Positions 52,101 to 61,100 of a stretch of DNA of 64,000 nt are shown piece after piece. The stretch is from contig CM054179.1 in the NCBI GenBank assembly GCA_028829895.1, positions 111,611,221 through 111,675,220 of the forward strand. The letters are read 5' to 3'. The DNA is from Sinotaia quadrata. Its lineage: Eukaryota > Mollusca > Gastropoda > Architaenioglossa > Viviparidae. The position numbers and the translations under genes were made by a program. The first letter of the stretch is position 1, and every line of letters begins with the position of its first letter. The notes below the pieces were generated by a model, which was given only the letters and a program-made list of their open reading frames with translations, ran no database searches and was not told the origin of the DNA.

Positions 52101-55100
52101 CAAAATATTCATATACTAATTTTTTCAAATTTATTCGTTGTATTCAGCTTTAGGAAAACTAATTTGCCTGTTTCTGTTTTAACACATGACGAAAAAATGA
52201 CAAATTTATAAGTATAAAATAATGATGATAATATTACAAATTGCATTTTATATTTTTCAAAGGTGCCATATTGTGGAAAGATAGTTTTCATTTCATTTGT
52301 CTTGGTATGATGAGTTTAATTACCAAATAAGAAAAATAACTCTTGTTTCCATGGAAGATCACAGGGTGACAGTGTTAATGCAATGAAATTTTCAGTCACC
52401 AACTTTTGAAAACAGGTAAGATTTCTGATAATCTCGATATATTTTGATTCAATTGATTAAAACAATAAATAGTTAACATATTTATGAACACATTCAAGTG
52501 GTTTCTTTGGCATTTAAAGTTTTACATAGCTTGTGTGTTTGTATTAAATCTAAGCTAATTAGGGTATAGAATAGAATTTAATAGAATAGAATTCTAATTA
52601 GAATGACCGGTAAATTACATTCAAGAATATAAACATCACCATTTGTCTTATTATATATTACATTTAAATACACACTTTATTTATTACTTAGTATTATCTC
52701 CCCGGCATAATACTTAGCCTGTTTTATGTTTAGTTGAGAAAAATAGAGCTTCTTTTATGATAGCTGATATTCACTGTCAATGGGAGCTGAATAAGGTTTA
52801 CACATTATAAGGGTATAGTTTTATAACCCACTTTAAGTAAATATGTATCCAGTTTAAGTTCCTTTAGGTAAATTAAGAAAATATATTTACTGTAATGGGA
52901 TTATAATATTGTTTATTTAAAAATTAAAAAAATTCTGGTAAAACATATCAACCATACATTTTAAGACTTCGACAGAAACGTGCTTTTTATGTTTTTCTAA
53001 TTCCTATAACATCAACATTTTTATAATTTTTATCTTTTTTTTATGTTTTTATGTGAGCATCAGACCCTGTTGTAGACCTTAAATGTAAACTAATTAGATT
53101 TAATCCACTTTATGTTTTGCACTTCATGTCACAAAAGGATACACTCATACACAGAATGACATACAGTATATGTGATGCTCTCAGGGAAAAACCCAGCTAA
53201 AGTGAAAAAAAATCAAAAGTGTTTTTTTTTTTTTTTTTAATAATTTATTAAAGTTCTGAATCTCATGTTTATTTTTTAAAAAAATTAATTTATGTCAGAT
53301 AGTTTTTTCACTATACATTTTTTTAAAGTACATATATCCCTGGACTATCAAAGGGGAGTAAACGACTACAAATGGTTGTAGCGCAAAATAAATTTTAGCG
53401 ATTGTAGCCAGGTTTTCCCAGACAGCATCACACACACACATACACACATATATAAAACATAAATGTAAAAAGGGATACTTATACAATATATGCAAAAGAG
53501 TACTTATACAACATACATAATAAAAAATGCAAAGGAATATTTATATTAAACATATAATATAAAAGTGCAAAGGGATATTTACATATTTACAATAAATAAA
53601 TAAATAAGTTGCTAAGGTCACAGAAACAAGGACTTACTGGGTTACTTTGATACTTATACAACACAACACAGAAACAAACATTTATTAAGTTACTCTTGTA
53701 CAATATATAATGGAAACAGAAGTTGCAAAGGGACACAGAAACCAATACTTACTGAGTTACTCTTATACAACATATTAAACATAAACATAAGTTGCTAAGG
53801 GACACAGAAAACAATATGTACAAAGTCACTCTTATACTTATACAACATAAGTTGCTAAGGGACATAGAAAACAATACGTACCGAATTACTCTTATAAAAC
53901 ATATTAAACATAAACATAAGTTGTTAAGGGACACAGAAACCAATACTTACGGAGTTATTTTGGGTGGAAGAGGGCACAAAGTGGCTGGTGGTGGAATGTC
54001 AAGTAACGGATCACCTTTATTATTGAAAATTTCAATAACAATATCCAGTATCTAAGAATATAAAAGCAAAAGTAATTGTTCCAACCTAATCTGTACTGCA
54101 GGTTTGTTTATAGTAACTACATGTATATGCTCTGGATACTTGTAGGGAAGGAATCATTTATTTCATATACAACCAGGTTTATATAGATAAAAAGTATCAA
54201 TACCATCAGAGATACACATTTATTTCATATACAACCAGGTTTATATAGATAAAAAGTATTAATACCATCAGAGACACACATTTATTTCATATACAACCAG
54301 GTTTATATAGATAAAAAGTATTAATACCATCAGAGATACACATTTATGCATGTTTCAAGATGTATATAATACACACACACACAATATACATATACACCAG
54401 CATTTTCAAGAAGTATATAATATATATATATATATATAATACATCAATATAATGACACCCAAATGTCTAGCACCCAAATGCTGCATACCGATTTGCTGAA
54501 CTCTATCTCTGTTGCTTTGACAAACGTTAAGAACAAAGTGACAGTCTTGATGTGTATGTTATCTAGTTTATTTCTCCTCCTCTCTAGACGAAATGTTTAA
54601 AGGTACTGCAAGGAACATCTGTATGCTGAAACAAAATGTGTGATAGAAGACTGAGATAGAGAAGCACTTATTTCCCACTGACAATTTCTGTCCGTATCTT
54701 AAGTCCTGGATGTCCAAAACAATTTTTTAAAAGTTCAGGTGTGTTGGTGAAAGAAATTTGCTTCACTTAAAGATCCTGCAAGTATTTCAGTAACTGAAAT
54801 GTTACAGCCCTCCATGGTGGAGGCAAAATTGGCACCAGACCCTGGCAAGTGATAAAGTGATATGGCAGAAATTGTTCCTGTTGATCAAGACATCTGACAG
54901 GTACACCAGAATCAAATCTCAGTTAATTCTTACCGTCCAAGCAAAGATAATTACTAAGGTTTGCTAAGCAAGCAATAATGGTGGCTGCTAAAGAGACAAC
55001 ACCCCAGAAAGATGCTCAGCCAACCATGACACATCTCTTTATGTCTTTCTCATAGCAGGTATCTTTGTAACCAACATTCTAACTTCAATACTTCTATAAT

Positions 55101-58100
55101 CAGGTGTGTCATAGAAAGTACCAAGGCATATAAAATACTGCCCTACTAATGCACTTTTTAAGTATGAAGAACAATAATGACTTATTTTAGAAAGAAACAC
55201 TGGAACATGGAAAGAATGCAGACAACATATACTGACAGACACCATATACTGACTCTATCTAATCTTATTTTATTTTAATGACTCAACCAGCCCCCAAAAT
55301 AATTTCTAAATATAAAAAGGTCTTCTGAAAGAGGATATCCTGACCTTTTTATTAATGATCCATGCGCAGGCACTGAGAATGTTGAGTGAATCAAAAACAC
55401 TGGCCAGTTGAACAGCATCCGCCATTCCATTCATATTGTCTGGCTGCTCTATGACGTCAGTATGCATTCGGATCAGTTCCACTGATAAAGAAACATTTTA
55501 AGAAAGAAAATATATACACAATTATTTAACATAAAATACATATCTATCTATCTATCTATATATATATATGTGTGTGTGTAGTATGTTTGTGGAATTTCCG
55601 CCAAGGTAAGAAACAAGGTATATCAAAACGCGCATTCTGTTACGTCATGTAAATCGGCAAGACAAAACTTGACACGGGTGAAAAATTAGTCAACTTTATT
55701 CAATCAGCGTAGTTTCCACATACAAACAAGACATACAAATTTACAATCATAAGAAAATAGAAACATTAAACTTGATTTTGAATTAAACAATGCTTTGGTT
55801 GTTGAGAAGTCAGTGAATGAAAAGTAACGAAAATGTACACTTTTACAAAAGTATAGCAGCTGGTGGGCTGCCTACTTTTAGGAGTTAACAATTAACAGAA
55901 ACATCTTTAAACATCTAGAGAAGCATGGTCCAACTGCAGTCCCATAGGTCAAATGTGGCCCACATAAAATTGTTTTCTGACCTGCACTCGTACAAAAAAT
56001 ATTTCTTTAATCAAATGGTATATAAAATTTTTATCTTGAATGACCCTTAAACTTTAAATTTTGGCCCTCTGTATTAAATAAGTTGAACCACCCTGATCTA
56101 GAGTGATCAATGTGCCCTCAAAAAATGTGGCTCAATAAGGTTTACATATGCAAATTATTGTCAGAATTGATTGTTGTATTTTTTACTGGAGAACACATGT
56201 GTCTAAATTGGTTGTTGTTTTCAGTGCACAGAATGACTAAGTGACTGCTTTATTTCTTTTTTAACTCTTTTCTGGGCAGACGTTTTTCCTTTTTTTAGCT
56301 CTAAACGGGCAAGGTTTTTCAGGATGTCAGTGAGATTTAGGGGTACGTCGGTAAAAACATCATATCTTAGGTATTAGTGCATATATTTCAATGAAATAAA
56401 ATGCAAAATGAAAGGAAATGAAAGCAGCTTTATTAATATCCTTATTTGAAGTATACTTTTGGGTGTTAAATTTGAATCCATGCGTGAAAATATATATTTA
56501 GAATAAAAAATATTAAAAAAAAATATTGTCCTTTTATTGTCCGCTACCAACACTATGTACAGCACTTTGTTGATGCCAGAAACACTAATCTGTCATCAGA
56601 CGATCAATACATCTCTTTTTTCTGCAGATTGTGAATTCCTATCAAAATCATAAGTCCAAAATAAGCCTTAATTTTAGTGGCATTAGTTTCCTTCCAACTT
56701 GGGTCGCCATTTTGTTTTTTCGCAATTTTCTTGTGCGTACTTGTTCGTTTATTCCGCTATCTTGTCAAATGTTTCTTTTTATTTGAAAAACTGATAGAAG
56801 AAAGCCAACTGAGTACTATCATTAGTTACAGTCACATTCGCCCCCATTTCTGTTATAAATTCCGATATATTCGGTGCTAAAGTACTATTATTCCAACCAT
56901 GTGTGTCTCCAGATACCCATTCCCCCTACTCTTCTTCGATATTCTCAGAATCTGACGCACTCTACTCCAAAATTTGAAAGATACTACATGTGCACGCTAC
57001 TGACACTAATGTCACTTCTAATCCTATCGTCTAAATCAAAAATAAACTTCTCTTACCTCATTATCTGATAAATTGAATCCATTAAACTTCTCATTAACGA
57101 TTGACGACACTAAGAAATCCATTTGAAACACCGAACGCGAAAAACAAAGAAAACTTTAAGAAAAAATGAATGCTGCCACATGAAAATGTTTCAAAATGGC
57201 GCGGAAATCGTTGTACAAACGTCATGCTTCCTGTAGAGACCGGATATGATGTAAATATGGAAAGGAAAAATCACTCTAAGTGAAATCGTTGCTATGGGCG
57301 CTATTGGGCGATCTGCCCTACACGATGTACGGATGAAGATGGGCGATCCACCCGGTAAAGGGTTAATGCATAATATAACTGTGAGAATTATTATATTTTT
57401 TAGAGCACAGAACAACCACCAAATTGATTGCTGTATTGATTACAAATACAATATGTGTACATTTCAATTACATTATATTACTACGGACTGGAATCAAGCT
57501 AAACACATTCTTCAAATGAAACAATCTTTAACATTAAACCGTTCATCGGTGTCGGGATGAAATGGTCATGCACACATGCAGGCTTAGTGTTAGCATGCTT
57601 GCCATTCTAATTTTAACCAATCAGTCTGAAGTAAATATGTGTACTGCCTCAGCAGCCAATGTGTTCTAATTTTTTCATTGGATGCTATATTTGGAATGAT
57701 CATTGTCATTCAAAAAAGAGTTTTCCCACAACAACCCATACTTGGTACATGCTTGGCAGCCATTTTGAACAAAGTTTTTTTTGATAGCCTGGCAAGTTTG
57801 GAGGCCGATTATGTGTTGACTGCTTCTAATGAACTGTAGATTAAATTCAACTAGCCCCTACTGAAATTTTTGATGTGACCTTGTAATAATACCACCAAAA
57901 CAGGTCGTCATTTGTCAAAGTACCGCGTGGCTTCGTGTGGTTTTCATTGTGTGAAAAAAGCATGGAGCTTTTGCTTGAAAAAAACATTTTTTTTCACTTC
58001 TGAAAAAAATGAGAAAGAATTCTTTTGGAACTTTTCTTCAAAAAGAGTGGTTTTATTGGATTTATTTTCATGGATTTGGGCAAGTTCGCAAGTTCTACAA

Positions 58101-61100
58101 AAAGGTAAGACAATTTTTTTCTAATTATTATTCATGTTTTAATTTGAAATAAATTATAAATAAATGTAGTACTAAGTCTATAATAGTTTTCAATTAACTA
58201 ATTTTCAAAATATTTCTAGAATAGTAAAAAAAATAATAATAAAAAAAACAATAATATAAATTTCTCAATTTCAACTGAAAGATAAGAAAACGCTTTATTA
58301 TTTTTTTTTAATTTTTGGACTTGAACTAAATTCAAAATTATAAATTAATTAATATGTCTATAATAAGTAGTAATTTAAATTTTAAAAATCCATTGATAAT
58401 TACAGTTGGTTTTAATTTTTTAGCACACTGATCCTTTTAATTATCGGCAGATCAGTGTGGATGACGAACGGGTTAAGTAAAACACTTCTTACAGACAGGA
58501 AGTCTAGGTAATATGATTTCACTGATTTCTTGGATTTGATTATCTACATTAGTATGCAGACTCTAGTTTGGACACCAATGAGACAATTTCAAGTATAGTG
58601 AACATCTGAAAAGAAATAAGTCCAACAAACAAGCAGATAAGCATATAAATGCTTACCAGAACTGAGAAGATATCCTCCAAGATTAGAAGACACCCAGGGA
58701 AGAGGTGGAACAACCATCGGTAAGAAATTGGAGTCAAATTGCAGTTCATCCAAATCTGCTCCTTTATACAATTTTATCAACAGTGGATGGGGCTGTCAAT
58801 CAAATCAAAGAATAAGCAAATTCACATTTATTTTATTCCACATTTTATTTTTAAAAAAAGGAAAAGACAAAATTATATATCTCCTGCATGCACTAACTTA
58901 ACAGTTGAACTATTCAACATAACTGCCATTAATTTTGCACTTACAAGGAACTGTCAACAAGATATCTGGACTGTAGGCATAAGAACACAATTCAAATCAT
59001 GATGTCATTAAGGAAAAATTTTCTTTTTGCAAGGCATAAAAACTTTTAACCACTGTTTGCTAGTTGTAATTTATTTGTTTATTACTAGGTGTTTGAAATG
59101 ATGCTAGTGTTTATCTAACACAATCATGGTATTGACATAGTACTAATGTTTAGCCAACACACTAAATATATCAACACAATGTTCATCAGAAATAATAAAT
59201 GTTTTGCCTCTAGTGTTAATCCAACACACTAAATGTATCAATACTGTTAGTGTTTATCAATGCTAAATGGTCAATATAGTGTTAGTATACAAAATGTTAT
59301 CTATTTTCATCTGGAATTAGTGGATATACGATTAGTACCTGGCCTACTCTAAACGTTTTTGTCTGACTGGACCACAACGACCCTGTGAGGAGCTTCTTAC
59401 TTCATTTGTCAGCATGGGAGGCAATAAATCCGATGAATAGATTCTGAAGATTTTTTATTCAGATGTATTCATCACTTTTCACAACCCACCGCCCCCCTCC
59501 CCTCTCAAGGAAATCAGACCCACTAAGTACCATTGGATTAAGTAAAAAAAGCAAAAATTTTGGACCTAAAAATCTACACTCTTTTTCTGAAGATTCCTAC
59601 ATATATAATGAAGAGATCACACTTCTCTAGGCTTTTATTCGAGATATTTTTGGCAGCAAATTTATCCATAGAAATCTAGGCAAGAGACAGATTTAAATAC
59701 TCTAAACCAGTTCTCTACCTTTCCTCACTTTCAGATTCTGTTCACTGGATTTATTTGCAATAATTTCTTCTATATCAGTTTTATTTTACTTCAGAATTTA
59801 AGTTACATAACCATGGAGGTCTTGTGAAATTCTTTTAAAATAGTACCCCAAAACACAAATTTGACTTTTTCGGCCATGACTCTACCAATGAGAAATTTTC
59901 AACATATAGAACTATCACTCTTCTATTCTACATTATCTATCATTCATCTTTCTAACAGTGTGGCCAGCTAGTGGGTGTGTTTCACATCTTGACCATCTCC
60001 CAGAAAAATGTCACACCCGCAGACCAAGAGCCTTAGTGCCTGTAAGAGCTGGTGTGTTTGGTGTTGTGAGAAAAAGGAAGAGAGATAGAAAAAAGAAAAA
60101 AAGAGAGAAAGAGATAGAGATAGAGAAAGAATGAGAGAGAAAGAGTGAAAAATGTGATAGAGAAAAAGAGAGAGGAAAGGGAAGCAAAAGAGAAAATAGA
60201 GAATAGAATTAAAAAAATAGTAAAGTAAAAAAAAAAAGATAGAGAAGAAAATGGTAGAATAGAATGAAATAAAAGAGAGTGTAATGCAACCTGCCAAAAT
60301 ATAATATTTACTACAACCTAAAATCTAATGCCCAGAATGAAAAACTCGATCTGAATGAAACATGAATCGTTTACTGTTCATGGAGGACACAGCGATATAT
60401 AAGCCATGATCTGTACACATGCACTTTACCTTTAAGGGTGAGCTCTTTTTCTATAATTATATGGCTACTGTCAGGTTCCCTTATGGAATAGTGTGATGTT
60501 ATACAGCAGGGGTGCACAAACTTTTTAGGCCAGAGGACCAAATTTCCAATTGATAGTGCGTGGAGAGCTGCCACATGGATGGTTCATTAGAAAAAAACAA
60601 CACAAAGAATGAAATAATGTGCTTTACATTCGTAATAATGGTAACATCCAAAAGTCTTCCAGGGGCCGCATAGAGCCTTGTTTAGGGCGGCATGCGGCCC
60701 GTGGACCGCGGTTGGTGCACCCTTGTTATATAGCCAATCTAGGGCAATAAAAGTTTAATCAAAATCTTTCCAGTTCTGCTTTACTTAAGCACCGCACAAA
60801 CCCAAGGAAATTTTATTATATGTATAGATGCCATTTTTCTGTCATCAGGGAATACTTGCTTCCTATTACCTATATTCTATTGCATGATGGGAAATAAGAA
60901 ATTTTTCTCGTCACGAAACAAGTTTTTTTTTTTACCTATTACCTATATTCTATTGTATGCTCATGAAGATGCATGATGGAAAATAAGAAATTTTTCTCGC
61001 CATGAAACAAGTTTTTCTTATCTATTACCAGCCAAACAAGTGCCCATGCATTTATATATCTTTTAGTACAATTTTTTTCATCAATATCGAAGTCATTATC

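Noticed and set aside
57294..58124. Short plus-strand frames in a POLRMT intron
   Set aside because: No domain; the first overlaps the end of the piggyBac relic. AT-rich chance frames.
59968..60297. 109-residue minus-strand hydrophobic frame
   Set aside because: Translation of the pyrimidine strand of the purine-rich element; not a membrane protein gene.
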